A stretch of DNA of 64,000 bases from Trema orientale (Eukaryota > Streptophyta > Magnoliopsida > Rosales > Cannabaceae). The position numbers were made by a program, and so were the translations under genes. Where the stretch lies: positions 116,157-180,156 of the forward strand of contig JXTC01000178.1 in the NCBI GenBank assembly GCA_002914845.1, in the 5' to 3' direction. Of this stretch, positions 35,741-49,392 are shown in pieces. Numbering within the stretch: position 1 is the stretch's first letter; every line of letters starts with the position of its first letter. Below the pieces are notes generated by a model that saw only the letters and a list, made by a program, of their open reading frames with translations, had not been told where the DNA came from and searched no databases.

Positions 35741-36094
35741 TGTATTGTCCATAGTATTGTGTAAAAAAAAAAAAAAAAAAAAAACAAAAAAAACAAAAAA
35801 AAAACACAAAAATTGCCCCATTCTCAAATAAGCTACCCTCGGTGAAATATTAGAACTTATATTATATTTTTCAATCAAGCCCCATGATTATGTGTTGTTA
35901 TACGAGCACAAAAAGAAAGGTTTATTAATATTTTGACTTCAGAATATATGATTCAATAAAAATTGAGAGTTTGTTTATTTGGATAAATCAAAGAAAGAAA
36001 AAGTGGTGATTACTTTGAAAGGAAATTTTGTTAATTATTTCTAAGTGATAATATTTTAATTACTATGGATTAGTAATAAGCTGGTTAGGGGGTG

Positions 36095-37706
36095 TGATTA
36101 ACATCTAATTGTGTATATTTATTATGGGATTATATCATCAATATACACTTAGAGTTTCATTAAATTTCCTAATTTAAAGCACTTTTGTGGACATATTCAT
36201 AAAAGCAAGAATTATCCCTAATTTAGGCTAAATATTCATTTCTGCGCAAGTTTCGGGATCTTGATCCAATTCTTGAACCCATGGATTCTGGACTCAATTC
36301 TTCACTAAACCCAATTAACAAGATCAGTCCAGATTATTTCATAATGGATCTCAAGTGGATAACATTGTAAATTAGACTGCATTCACGTTCAGCCCGACAC
36401 TCTTTAATATTTGGCCCATTCTGGCCTCAATATAATTTCAAATGGAGTGATTCTTGATGCTCTAGATATGTACACAAAAAGATCTAGATGATTTGTTCTT
36501 TAAGAAAATTCCAAAGAAGTGGAAATCTGGGTGAAAATGTCAGATCTTTCCAGATGATAAGATCAGCAACTACTTTTGATTCAGCAGAACCTATCTTTAC
36601 CATTTTTGCTTTAAGTCAAGAAATACATATCCAATTGATGCAATTCTGATGGCATACGATTCCTAAGAGATAAAGCTTCAGGTTTTCTTCTTTGATTAAG
36701 ACATTTTTCGTCTGAATTCATGGAGTTTCAGATACATCTTTGGGAGGGACTGAATCTGCCACAACAAGTTGCCAACTTAAACTTATCCTTATCCTAAAAA
36801 TGTTGACTATGTATCTCCAAGTTTTTCTATAAATAGATGCTTAAGTTAGACTTAAGAGGCATCTCTTGTTTTCAGATATTAAGATCATTCGCTTGTTTTT
36901 TCTCCTATTTTCTATATTATTGTAATGTCATTTTGCATGTAAAGTAGTAAAATATTTCTATGCACTTTTATGTTTATTTCATGTTCATCTTTGTTTTTCT
37001 TCATTATCATGTCTAGTTAATTTCTATTTTGCTAAGGTGAAAGGGTGAATCTCTTGAGGGAAGAATAAGTATAATCTAAAACTCTACATAGAATTAATTA
37101 TTTACATCCTTTAATCATTATTGTAATATATGTGTTGTCTTTACTTTCTTAATTAATCTAATACCCTCCTTGTTAAGTGGTGTGTCTTGACTCATTGTAT
37201 ATAACCTTTGGCATAACAAATACTTGATTCCATTTGAGTCGTATGTTCGGTTAACCAGCTGTGCTATGATGGAATCTTGATTTGTTGTAGACATAAGGTG
37301 CTACTATGAGTACTTGACCACATTTATAAGTGTTGGTGTTATCCAAAGAAGGTAATTAAGGAAACTAATGCAATCACATGTGTAACTTAAAGAACCTTTA
37401 ATGCTTAATCTTCCGATTAGAATCACCGTTGTGTGTGGATTCTAACTGAGTAATAAATGAGTTTAAATTATACCTGTTTGACGTACTAAGAGAGAATCCC
37501 CCTAACCTTAGCAATCATTTAATTCTGTAACTTTTCATATCTCATCATTTTATCTCTTTGTTTTATTGCAAACATTCTACAACATATTCTCTCTCATCCT
37601 TTTAATTCNACTAACCTTCCTGTGGATTGACCTCGGTCTTGCCGAGTAATTTATTACTTTGACACTCCTATACTTGGGAAAAGACTTCATTAATTCGAAC
37701 CAGTCA
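36095..37706 (+). repeat. 3' LTR, with an assembly N
   Basis: 1612 bp, same ends as the 5' LTR. At 37609 there is a single N where the 5' LTR has 33 bases, so sequence is missing here (gap closure). Upstream GGTTAGGGGGTG may be the polypurine tract. Confidence 0.93.
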
Positions 37707-37711
37707 GATAT

Positions 37712-38500
37712 CAAAGATGAGTTTCTCAAAAAATTATTCAAAGAATTGATTTAACCCATTATTGAATATGCTGTCATTTCATGGTTTTACTTTTAGGTTC
37801 TTTTCTCTCTCTATTTAGATTATTTTTTTTGTTTGATTTCTCATAATGAATATGAATATTCTGTTTTTATATGTTTTTATATGATAAGCATTGTAATGTT
37901 TGAAGTATATGTCTTTTTACAGTTGCTTTACAGTACTCACCGGATTTGCTTTACAATTGCTTCAATACTTCAAGTTTTGGTTGTCTTCCGTGTTGTTCTT
38001 ATTACTTGATGGGATTGATACTAGTAATTATAAAACAAGGACAAATAATACAGAGGAGGCAGCTAATATATCTCAAAGTGCTGGTACATCTCAATGTAAT
38101 AAAACGTTACCCAAACTCAATTACGTTATATGGCCAACATTTGTAGTAATATTACTCGGCATATATGAAAAAGATATCGACAGAATTAATAGTTCTTATT
38201 TGTAATTAGAAACTTTCGGATTCTATTTTTTTTTATGGACATAATGAGTTATCGGAAGATGATTTTTATATCTGTTTTAGGATATTTGTCTATATATATA
38301 GAGCTATATATAAGTGTATATATTCATCTATAAATCTATATATGAATATATATATAGAACTACACATGGGTGTATACATATGTATATTATATAAGCATAT
38401 AAATATATTTTAATATATACCCTATATATGTGTATATATTACGTATATATATCACGTATATGTATGGGTGTATAATTTAGATATTTACTATTTTCAAGCT
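37712..38500. other. Spacer with TA-rich microsatellite
   Basis: A 101-codon ORF at 37900-38205 has hydrophobic segments but no recognised motif and is not called as a gene. 38285-38475 is a TATATA-rich low-complexity tract. Confidence 0.35.
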
Positions 38501-38509
38501 ATGTATTTC

Positions 38510-38730
38510 TTTTAATAAATTTGGTAATTTTTTTAGTAAATTTTAAAAATAGAAAGTGAAAATAAAATTTGTCAATCATGTTTCTGTTTTTTATTTTTAA
38601 AAACAGAAAATGAAAACAAAATTTACCAATCATGTTTTTAGTTTTTAAAATTTGAAAATATAAACAAAATTTCCACTTTCAATTTTCAATTTTAAAAAAC
38701 GAAAAACTGGAAATGAATCTAAGTAGGCAC
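38510..38730. repeat. AT-rich dispersed repeat, copy 3
   Basis: Contains GAAAATAAAATTTGTCAATC and GAAAACAAAATTTACCAATC and ends CGAAAAACTGGAAATGAATC then AAGTAGGCA. It matches the right end of the copy at 9.9 kb and the reverse of the copy at 22.6 kb. Confidence 0.45.
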
Positions 38731-38760
38731 TAAGAGTTTAATTAGTTGGTCTTCAATTTT

Positions 38761-38836
38761 TTTATGTTTAATACACTAGGCTACTCATAAATTATACTTA
38801 TGTTTAATACGATAGGCTACTCGTAAATTATACTTA
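38761..38836 (+). repeat. Short tandem duplication
   Basis: A unit of about 41 bp containing ATGTTTAATAC, TAGGCTACTC and TAAATTATACTT occurs twice in a row with a few transitions. Non-coding. Confidence 0.55.
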
Positions 38837-38839
38837 TGC

Positions 38840-39970
38840 TTGTTCCATAGTGTGAACCTTTCATTTCAAGTTTGGTAATCTTTTTTGTTGGAGGTGTTTA
38901 ACTTATTTTCTTTTGTTTTTGAGATGTCATAGTAATCATATTATTAGTGAAGCTTATAACACATGGTCTAACTAGTTTTGCGTTAGGAGTAGCGAATAGG
39001 CTTATCCGATTGGATAAATTGTGTCTTCAAATTGAATTTGTTATTATAAATGAAGCATCTAATTTATAATTATAGATTCATTTGACCTATTAAAAAAAAA
39101 AGAAAGAATTTGAACCCAAATCGTACTGCAGCTTCTTGAAAATTAATGAATTGTTATTACTTGTTTCCCACTTCCTTTAATATGACAAATAAAAAAAAAT
39201 ACATGTGCACTATAGAATTGCTATTTGAAATAATGGTTAACTGCAAAGACAATATAAATATACATTATGATTTTTATATAGTTTTAACCTTATCTTTTTA
39301 ACTTAACTCGGGCAAAATTATATATTTATATTTTAGATATCTGGAAATGTCTCTATTTTCTATTTACAAATTAGGTGATTTGTTCTAATTATTTTAATAT
39401 ATATATATGGGTGATGTTTTAATGGATTTTTTTTACTCCATAAATGGGTATTTTAATTTAGGTTAATGGATTTTAATATAATGATTATAATAATATTAGT
39501 AATTTTATAAAAAAATCTAATTAATACTTGTATATATATAGAAAGTTATTTATAATTAAAAATATTGGCAACCTATTTATAACCTATGAGTTGGATATTT
39601 TTTTTTTTCAATCATCTTTTCATTATGTAACATTTTTATCATTTTTCACTTTATCAAGTGAGTTGTACATAATTTGTTTTTTATTTTCTTTTAACGTAGA
39701 AAGATACATTGCCATATCCTAAACTACTACTACTTAAATTTTGGTCGAATATGTATTATGCTGAAAAGTACATGGGTTGTTTGGAGACATGTGATGAAGT
39801 AAGTACAAACTTCTATCATTATTATTTTTTGTTAAACTTCTGTTAAAATATTTTGGGTAACAATTATAGTATAACAATAATGGTTGCTCATCTTTCCTTT
39901 TTTTTTTCCCTAATAATTTTGATCAGATTTTAGTGCCAATCCTTTTCATAAAGCACTATATATATACACA
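38840..39970. other. Intergenic spacer
   Basis: AT-rich; no gene recognised. Confidence 0.3.
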
Positions 39971-39973
39971 TAT

Positions 39974-40200
39974 AGGGCACTAATCCAGTTAGCATTTTTT
40001 TTTGCTATTCATATGTATTGTTTTGCTAAATTAATATTTATCACGCACATCTTTTCATGATAAAAGTGGAGAGAGAAAAATATTAAATAATGAATTTTTA
40101 TTTTTATTTTTTTCTAACTACTCAAATTGTAGTAGTCATTGGATAATATCTAATGGCTAAGAAAAGAAATATAAAAAAAATACCTATTGGATCGGGAACG
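39974..40200 (+). mobile_element. MITE of the (TA)n-associated family, copy 3
   Basis: Starts TATAGGGCACTAATCCAGTT and ends ATACCTATTGGATCGGGAAC. The interior CACATCTTTTCATGATAAAA and GTCATTGGATAATATCTAAT matches copies 1 and 2. Flanked by TA runs. Confidence 0.65.
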
Positions 40201-40204
40201 ATAT

Positions 40205-41047
40205 ATATATTGAAGTGTTTATCAGTAGAAATAAGATACACTTTCAAATTCGAATTCCGTATTTAATAAAAAATATTTTGGTCTAATTTATACATGAAGG
40301 ATGGACATTTGTAGAAATTTTAAATTTGTAGGAATAATTTTGCACCAACTAATGTGACAAATTTCTAAATCACACTTATCTCAAAGAAATTTTTACATAA
40401 TTATGTGCAAAAAAATGATTATCGCTAATATAAATCTTAATATATATATATATGAGGAATTAAAATATTTAAATAACAAAATAATTTACATGATATAATT
40501 TCAGAAACTAAATTAAATTGACTTGATAAATTTACACCCATACCCGTTTTTGTGCTTGCTATTTATAAATGTCTTTTTTTTATTTAATTTCAAAAATACC
40601 CAGTTTTAAGGCTTATGTGTAAAATATGTGAGATATACACTTAAAATGTAAATTTTTATCAATAGTTTACATTAAGAGTGTAAATTTATATCTATTGTAT
40701 ATATTTTTTTAGGTATAATTGTTAGTCATAAAATATAAACTGCATTATTACATTTTATGTATAACATACTTGTGGTATATATTCATCCAAAAATGGGTAT
40801 TTATGAAATAAAAATAAGAACAGGTATTTACGAAAATATGCTTAAAAAAAGAATATTTATGTACTTTTACCAATTGATTTGGAGACAGAGTTGAGCCCCA
40901 TAGATCAGAGGGAGCCCAAATAGAGGCCCAATAGTTTCAAATCCAACGGACTACACAAGACTTGCGAGGGAAAAGGTAGAGGGAGTTGCTGGTGCTGGTG
41001 CTGGTGCTGGTTACAGAAGAGAGGGAGAGAAAGAGGTAGTCGTAAAA
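40205..41047. other. Upstream region of the SRS2-like gene
   Basis: AT-rich up to about 40880, then a more complex promoter and leader region with GCTGGTGCTGGTGCTGGT at 40990-41010, just before the start codon. No separate gene. Confidence 0.35.
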
Positions 41048-44000
41048 ATGGGAGGGTCAGGTCAAGCATCAGCAGGGATTACGCCGGAACAAAGAGCCAG
41101 AATCTCTCAGAATTTCAGAGCTGCCAAAGCTCTTCTTGCTCGTAATCGTAAACGCCCCCGATACGACGCCGCTTTCTCCCTTCCTGACAAGTCAGTCACT
41201 CACTCTCTTTCTTTCTTTCTCATGCCCCTTTCAATTCTTTCTTTCAAGGTTCAGCTCCTCTTCTTTTTTTTTTTTTTTAAACAATATATATATATTTTTA
41301 TTATTGTTGGTAGAGTTTTGGATGAAAATGGAGGAATGGAGACCCCAATTAGGGTTACTACCGGTGGCTTCAAGAGAGCTCCTCTTGCTGAGATTCCAGT
41401 GAACACGCCGTCCCCTTGTACTGGGTACAAGTCGCCTTCGACAGGCGATGAACGACATAGCGGCGGCGGCGGCGGCGGTTCGTCTTATGGGGGCTTAAGT
41501 GTCAATCGGACTGAAGGTGCTTCTTTAGACAATGGGTGTGTTTTGGATTCATTTAAAACCCCTTTGAAACAACCGGAATGTTCCAGGTTATCGGCTTCTT
41601 TGTCTGTTCCTGGCGTTATAGGTGATGATGATGATTTTGATGAGTCCATTTTGGAAGAAATTGATGCTTTGTGTGAGAAGAAATCTATGGAAAAGTCTGA
41701 AAGACCTGCCCAAAGTTGCAACTCTATCATTCGGATTGAGCATACCAATGGAAATGGCGATGGCAATGGCAGTGGTGGCGATCCTTGTACAAGCTCGGAG
41801 ACTCTCCTAGGGGATGGGGAGATTGAAAATAAAGGCATTTTTGCCCTTGGAAATGATGGGGAATGCAGAGAAGACGGGTTGTCTAATACACAGAGTATTC
41901 AAATTGGGAGCATGCCGAATGAGTTTTCAAAGTATATGTTGTCTCTCAATGACAAGCAACGTGAAGCTGCTTGTTGTGAAATTTCAAAGCCTTTGATGAT
42001 TGTTGCTGGCCCAGGAAGTGGAAAGGTCTTTCTCTGTCCATAAAGATAATTGTTTTCTCTTTTGTTGCTGTTCTTAACTTAAAATTTACTATGATAATGT
42101 CAGACTTCAACGATGGTTGGGCGAATTCTTATGCTGCTTCATGAGGTATTGCCGCTTCTTCTCCAGAACGATTCATTGCCTTTTTCTTCCCTTGCTTATG
42201 ACACTTGTTCTTGTTTTTCCGTTGCCTTTTTTTTTGTTGGGGGGTGGGGGTGGTGTTTGAATTGAATGCTGATTCTATTATTCTATTGTATTTGGATCGA
42301 CTTTCTCATTGGAGTGTGTTTTGTTAAGTCTTTTATTCCATTTTTCTTTAAAACATGTCAGGGTATTAGTCCATCAAATATTTTGGCAATGACTTTCACT
42401 ACAGCAGCAGCTTCGGAGATGAGAGAACGTATTGGCAAGGTGGCCGGTAAAGCAATAGCTAAAGAACTTACAATCAGCACATTCCATTCGTTTTCCTTGC
42501 AGCTTTGTCGATCGCATGCAGAAAAGTATGCGGCTTCTGAATTCTTGTGATATTACCATTGATATTTACCAACCTTGCAGATTATCTTACCTTTTCTCTT
42601 TTAAACTCCCTGTCCCTAAAATATGACTAAAAATCAATAAATATTTTTACAATCTCTTTTTAACAGCATCCATTTATTATCAACTGCTAATCCAACTTTG
42701 ATATGAAACATGCTTAACAGCTTTCATTCAGTTTGGATTTTCCTCATTTTCTGTCATTTTGCTTTACTTTTAAAGTAGATTAACCATCAGTTTGATTAAG
42801 TAAATTTATGTTCTAGAATTGAGCGCACGTCAGAGTTCTTAATATATGGGCATGGACAACAGAGAAGAGCAGTTATAGAGGCGGTGCGGTTACTCAAAAA
42901 TGGAAAACGTAACAAAAAGCTTGACTCTGGGATAGTAGGTGACGAGGCTAATGGTATAACATCTCCAGAGTTTTTTAAGGATGTGTCAAAGAAATGGCAA
43001 AAGTTTGTGACTCGGGTTGGTAATATATTTGATTTGTTGAGTACATTGTTTTCTGGTTCTTGAAAAGAGCAGTCTTATTGCTTATTTCTGTAACTTCATA
43101 GTAATGTTTAAAATTTTAGGCCAAAGCGTCTGGAAATACTCCTGCAGAATGCTGTAAAATGGGTGATGAAATGGGGGTAAGTTGATATATAGGTGTTTCA
43201 TATATATTTTATTATGGCACTTTTTGCTTTGATTCTTGGGATTATTGTTGATAACTGTGGTGGTGAAAACAGGCCACAATTCTTGGGAACTACAATGATA
43301 TCTTAAAATCCTGTAATGCATTGGACTACCACGACTTAATTAGCTGTTCTGTGAAGCTGCTGACTGAATATCCTGAAGGTTTATATCATCTGAGTACCAT
43401 TTAATTGATCATGCCTTTAGTTATGTTTTGACGGTTGTCTACTTTTTCTTTATAAGTATTCAAGGAGTGCCAGGATTCTTGGAAAGCTATAGTTATTGAT
43501 GAGTTTCAAGATACAAGTGCCACACAGTACAGTCTTCTGAAAATTCTTGCGTCTCATAACCACATAACCATTGTTGGTGACGATGACCAGGTATGTTAGA
43601 CTTCCACATCAGGAATCTATCTGGGAACTAATTTTTTGTTTTCTTTTCTTGTACTTGTTGTTTCGTATTGATTATGCTTTCTATTCATGTTAAAATAATA
43701 TGTCCATGTGTTCCTACAGTCCATTTTCAGTTTCAATGGAGCTGATATTTCTGGATTTGATTCGTTTCGTAAAGATTTTCCAAATTACAAAGAGGTTTGC
43801 ATGTCCTTAACTTCTACTTTAATGTCATATTTATTTATGCCTCCTATACACAAAAAGTCCTAAAGTACAAAATTGTTGGAATTCGGATTTTCAGAATGTT
43901 TATTGTTCAAGAGTGTGTTTCTATTATCATTTCCTTAGAGTTTTGAATATTTGACACATTTATGATACAGATCAGACTGAATAAAAACTATCGGTCCACT

Positions 44001-47000
44001 CGTTATATTGTTGAGGCTGCATCTTCTGTTATAAAAAATAATATGAAGCGATGCCAATTAAAGAATGTCGACACGGATAATTCGTCTGGATCAAAGGTTT
44101 CTTACTTGTCATCTTCTTTTCTTAACCAAAGTATAAATTTTACGTGATTTTCCGTATATTGGTGCTAGTAACTAAACTTCTACAATGGCTTGCCTTACCA
44201 AATATAGATAATCATCAAAGAATGCCACAGCGAGGATGCGCAATGTGCTTTTATTATTGACAAGATTTTCGAGTTTGTGGCTATTGATTCAGCTGCAAAG
44301 TGCTCTTATGGAAACATTGCAATTCTTTACCGGAGGCAGGTTGATCTTGCTTGCTGCATAATTTACGGGAACGGCATGAATCTTTTTCTTAGAGACACAA
44401 ATTGTTAGAAATTTGCTGAGAAATTCTAGCTCCTATTATGGCTACAGGTATCAGGCAAAGTCTTCCAAGCAGCCTTTCGAGAAAGGAAAATACCATTTAA
44501 CATTCATGGTGTGGCTTTTTATAGAAAAAAGGTTATAGTAAATTTTGGATCTCCTGCTCCTTTTTAATATTCATTCTCCATTTGGAGAAACATTGTTCCT
44601 TCCTTCTTTTTGCAAAACTAGCATTGCAAAATTAGCATACTTATTTCTGATGTAGTTTTTCTCTTTTTGTAGGTAGTTAGAGTCATTATTGCTATGCTTA
44701 GAACCACGTTGCCAGGTTGTGATGACGGATCATATCGTCGAGTCTTCAAGGCTTTACTTCCTTTTGAGAAGGAGGAAAAGAAGAGGGTACTTGCTCAATT
44801 TCTTGTCACATACACATATATGATGTTTATTTTGTTATTGTTAATGCTTGTTCTATCCTTCTAGTTTTGAGGTTATATGGGACATTGTTTTCTTGTATTT
44901 CCTCTAATATATATGCATCTAATGTCATGCTAAGATATCTGAATCTCTGTCTCTCAGGTAATTGAGCATATTGACAAAATTTCAACCGTTAGAAAATGCA
45001 GCTTTGTTTCAGCTGCTTGTGACATCTTCAGTGCAAAAATTTCCGGTACCTTTAAAAGGTTCTATATAACAAAATATTGTTAGCATTCCTTTGTTAGTCG
45101 ATGCCTATCAGTTTTTTCATAATTTACAGTGCATAACTTAATGCTCAAAAGCCTGTAATGGATCTTTTAATTATGTACTGATTAGTGATCTTTGTAATTG
45201 ATAATAGAAGTCAGCTCACCCAAGGGAGGAAGGTGTTATTCACGCTAGAGATGATTTCAAAACTAGTCCACAGGGTAAACTATTTGAGTTAAGAGCTTGC
45301 AAATCATGCATGTTTCCCATTCTTATATAACGCTTCTCTAAGTTTTGGATATTATTTGCAAGTAGAACACCTGAACAATGAAACAAATCATCTGCGGATT
45401 TCTTTTGCCGTCTGACTTGTCAATGGTTACAGGAACAATCAATTTCGGCTGTTATTACCTCTGTGGCAAACATGGTACCTCAGGTTTGTCTTTCCTCGGA
45501 AAGTACTTTATAAGATTGGAGTTATTTTGTATGTGTACGGAAATATTTTCACCTTGATGATTTATGCACTGATAATTCACTCATTCTCAGAGGTACCATC
45601 TTGAGCAGAGGGCAGTCAATGATGTTGATGCAGGAAAATATTTGAATGAAGACAATGACATCAGATCTGTAAGCATGGAATTTCACAGCTTTATTTTCTT
45701 CTGAAAATTACCACATCAACTGATCAAAATTAAATAATTTAGTGAATTTTTGGGGACTATCATGCCGATTATCTCAGCCTCTGTTTCTCCTCTTCAAATT
45801 TTGGATTGATTTATTTGTTACCTAAATCTTGTTGCATCTATCTTGTTGTAATGAGATTTCTTCTTAGTGCAGGTTCTTCAATACCTTTTGGATGACGTTT
45901 CTGAATTCTTATCTACTAGACCTGTTCCAGAAGGGGAGAAAGAAGTAGAAGAAGAGAAAGGCTGTCTTTATGTACTCAAGGCTTTTGTAGACCATATATC
46001 TGAGCGGGAGACAGAAAACTTCCGTTCTCGAAGAGAGGATAACAAAAATTCTGTCACCTTGACTACAATCCATCAGGTTATCTGTTTTTTACTTTTTGTA
46101 CTTACTCAAAACCAGTGTCTATAGTTTGGTTTTCCTTTTGTCTATTGCCATTCTAATGGATTTTAACTAACCAGTCATTGGCTTAACGTCCCTAAATATA
46201 AATTTTTCCCTTCTTCATATGCAGTCAAAGGGTTTAGAATGGGACATTGTGTTCATAGTTAAGGTACGTGGGTATACATCAAAATAGAAGTATTTGATCC
46301 AAATCATCATGCCTTGTATTTATGCTTTTCCAATTACATAGGCAAATGAATCTGAAATTCCATTGCTGAATGAGTTTAATGGTGTGGCAAAGGAAAATGG
46401 GACCTCAGTTGAGGTGAGCTTGTTTAGATATCTTTTTGTCCATATGAACTCTTCTATGTAGTCTCATACTCAGACTCATTTCTCATTCGAACATCATAGG
46501 AGGAACGTCGTTTGTTTTATGTTGCAATGACACGTGCTAGAAGGAAGCTCTTCGTTTTATTTGTATCAATCGACTCCAGTTTTCAGGTTTGTATTTGAAT
46601 ATTTTTCCCACGTTATCTACTACTGTTGCTTTTTGACTGAAATTGGTCTCTCTTAGCTACTTCGACCTTCACGATTTCTCAAAGAAATTCCAGAACATCT
46701 TCGAGAGATCCAGGTGTGTCTTCCTGTTTTTCCTCCTAAATCACTGGATTACTATCGCCAAATTTTCAAACAGGCTAATAAGTTTTGCTAGTTTCTAATT
46801 TAGACTGCAAATGCTTGAAATGGTTTATGTTAGGGTGAACTAAGTGCACAACTACAAGAAAAGCATAATGACTGTTTGAAAGGAACTAGCCAGATCATGG
46901 TTGATCTACCTAGAGCAATGCAATCTTCTGAAACAGATACAGTTCCAAATGACTTGGTCCAAAACAAAGTGGTTGATCTTCCAAATGAAGGTCAATTCGA

Positions 47001-49392
47001 GTTGGAATCCATGGAAGCAAGCAATGGAAATATTTTCTTGAAAAGGTTTTCCACTAAATTTGATGCAATATCTAATATTGTTATGGGTTTTTCTATAATC
47101 AATTTTAGGCCGACTTTTTTTTCCCCCGACACAGGTTCAACGTCGAAGAGAGATCAATTGTATCCCATATATTCCATCAGTGGGCTAAGAAGCAAGCATT
47201 TCAAGATCCAAAGCGGTTGCTTGACAAGGTGAAATATAATTTTACTAGTTTGGATAGCTCCTTAAGTTGCGATTGATTGGATATAATGTTGGTGAATAAT
47301 AAGCATACTAGATTATGCTCACAAAGAAAAAATAATAAATAAATAAAATCCTCATGTTAACCATTTGGTCATAACATGTTTGTGTAAAATTCTCTAGTGT
47401 TTTGGAAACGGTTTCTTTTGAATTTCAGAAATCCAATGTAGTCCATACTTGCATATTTGATGCTTCATTCTTTTGACCACGTTTCATCTTATTCTATTGT
47501 ACATTACAGGTTGGCTTTGTAATTGATGAGCGCCTACGAGTAAAGAACAACAAGCACAAGGTGATATATAATTTCTGTACATACATACACTAAAAATGGT
47601 AGTGAGCTGTACATTGTGTTATAATTTTAGTTTCCTGAAATGTCTTAATTAAAGCTTAGTTGCTCTTAATTTCTTATTACGCATATGCTCTTCCTGTTCA
47701 GGCTTCTTTAAGCTTGTGATCCATTTCAGCATTAACGTCTTGACTCATACTTAACTGCGTTTTAAATACACCTCCTCCTTTTAGTGTTCTTGGTGAAGAG
47801 TCAAGATACCAAAATCTTCTGGTTATGTTAGGATGATTACTAAAGAATAGGTGTGGCAGAGAAGACCATCGCGGTGGCCAGTTGACAAGGGTTGCCAAAT
47901 TTTAAATCTTTTAGGCTTGCGATTTTTTTTTTTTAATTAGTTATTATTATTTTTGTTACTCATTAATATATTTTTCCATTTGATATGTGTTTGGTTGCTT
48001 AGAAGCATTAGGAACAGGGAAAAGAACGAAATCTTTTTAGTACTACACACTATTTTCTTCCTTTTCTTTCTAGTTTTCATTGTATTTACTTTTTATGGTA
48101 TCCTTTATTGCTTTTTTTTTTTAAATAATAAATCTGGATTTATAACTTTACTCTCTCTCTCACAAAAAACTTTTAGGTTGTTTTTAGAATTTACTTTGGC
48201 TTTGATAAAATATGATCATTTAAAGATATTGCTGTTGTTATATCATTGTCGTTTGATAAGTCTGCTTTTGATTTCTGCGAGGTTGTTGTTTCCAAAAGTT
48301 TTTAATTTGCCGCTGTTATGTATTTGATTTATACTGACTCCATTGTAACTTCTCAGGACGTTTTGCGCTCACTAAAGTTGTTATTGAAATGCGATGAAGC
48401 ATTTCAATTTGCCGAGTATGTAAGTACATTCATACTTGTTTGGACTTGTTGACGCTTGTTATCTGAGATAAGTATTAAAAAAGAGAAAAGTTCAACATAG
48501 GCAAATAGTTTCTAGTCATATCGTGTGACTAAGAAGAATTAGAATGGATTTTGATATGTGCTAACTTTTCTAGTCATCATAATATTTCAATAGGTTCTGA
48601 GATGGGAAAAGATCCCTGCTGAAAGGCGTGCTCACTTGATGCGGGAAAAGCAGGTTGGATTTTTTGTTTCGTAAACCAATTATTCTTCATACTTAAGTTG
48701 ATGTTTGCAGATGTATTAATTAGTTTTTCTCGGTTTTAAGTTCTCTGCTAAAGTAGAAGAGCCTGTATAGTTTCTCCAGAAAGAAGTCTTTATCTCAGAC
48801 ATCAAATTCTAATTTAGCTTTTGTTAGAGCAAGTTAGTTTTATTTTGGAACTCTATTCTTTATGGTTTTTTTGTTTTTAATTTAAATGAGTAGGAAATTC
48901 ATATTTAGTTTATACATTATTACTTATAAGTCATTTTAGCTTAATGAAGAGAACATGTAAGATTAAATGATGCACATCTTGTTTTTAAACCATTTTTTTT
49001 TTCCCCCTTCTTGCAGGAGCATTTCCAGAAACTGAAGATCGAGAACTCAATGGGCTCATCTGCACCAACAGTCAAACAGGTTTTTAAATATTCATGATTT
49101 GCTTTAGCGCTTTCTTTGTTAGTGGATACAGTTGCACTTAGGTATTCTTATTATTCTACGAATCCGATTTGTTATGCCACATCTAAGTGAATGGATGTAG
49201 AACTACTACCCTTCTCTGATCATCTTCTGTTTCTTAATCATATCATATAGTTCTAGAATTGTCAAGAAGCTCTTAACAATCTTTGTTTGTGTTGATTATC
49301 AGATCTCTTATCTGCAAAGTTTGGGTTGCACTGTGGCCCCCACATCACGTCTTCATGCTTCTCATCTGATCGAGCAATACAAATCATTGTGA
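41048..49392 (+). CDS. SRS2: SRS2-like ATP-dependent DNA helicase (UvrD/Rep superfamily 1)
   Basis: Twenty-nine exons, all GT-AG and in frame, total 3477 nt and 1158 aa. Exon starts-ends: 41048-41190, 41314-42025, 42104-42145, 42362-42525, 42817-43015, 43120-43176, 43273-43378, 43457-43590, 43720-43794, 43971-44096, 44208-44339, 44448-44531, 44673-44786, 44958-45058, 45208-45274, 45433-45483, 45591-45668, 45873-46076, 46225-46263, 46342-46413, 46500-46586, 46657-46713, 46834-47045, 47135-47228, 47510-47560, 48357-48419, 48594-48653, 49017-49079, 49303-49392. Residues 1-270 are low-complexity. Then come Walker [31 protein letters not shown], Walker [40 protein letters not shown] and YVAMTRAR, a complete 3'-5' helicase set. 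The Arabidopsis homologue is the SRS2-like protein At4g25120. The family removes Rad51 filaments and aids strand annealing in the nucleus. A copy of the last exon lies at 57.2 kb. Confidence 0.95.

Larger units (their letters stand above)
25397..37706 (+). mobile_element. Nearly complete Ty3/Gypsy LTR retrotransposon, Athila/Tat type, carrying a LOG gene copy
   Basis: The 12.3-kb element is bounded by two long terminal repeats starting TGATTAACATC and ending CCAGTCA. It is flanked by the same five bases GATAT at 25392-25396 and 37707-37711. In order: 5' LTR, primer binding site, gag, protease, reverse transcriptase, RNase H, integrase (split by a MITE), an accessory ORF, a LOG-like gene, a short tandem repeat, and the 3' LTR. 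The PBS complementary to tRNA-Asp and the gag and integrase style fit the Athila/Tat group of plant Gypsy elements. A hand comparison of the first 200 bases of the two LTRs gave about 12 differences, so the insertion is not very recent. No frame is fully open, so the copy is inactive. Confidence 0.93.

Noticed and set aside
37900-38205. 101-codon ORF with hydrophobic stretches
   Set aside because: No recognised motif, AT-rich codon use, and it lies just outside the retrotransposon among low-complexity DNA.
47953-48327. 124-codon hydrophobic ORF
   Set aside because: It lies inside the long intron between SRS2 exons 25 and 26, and its Phe/Leu bias reflects T-rich intron sequence.
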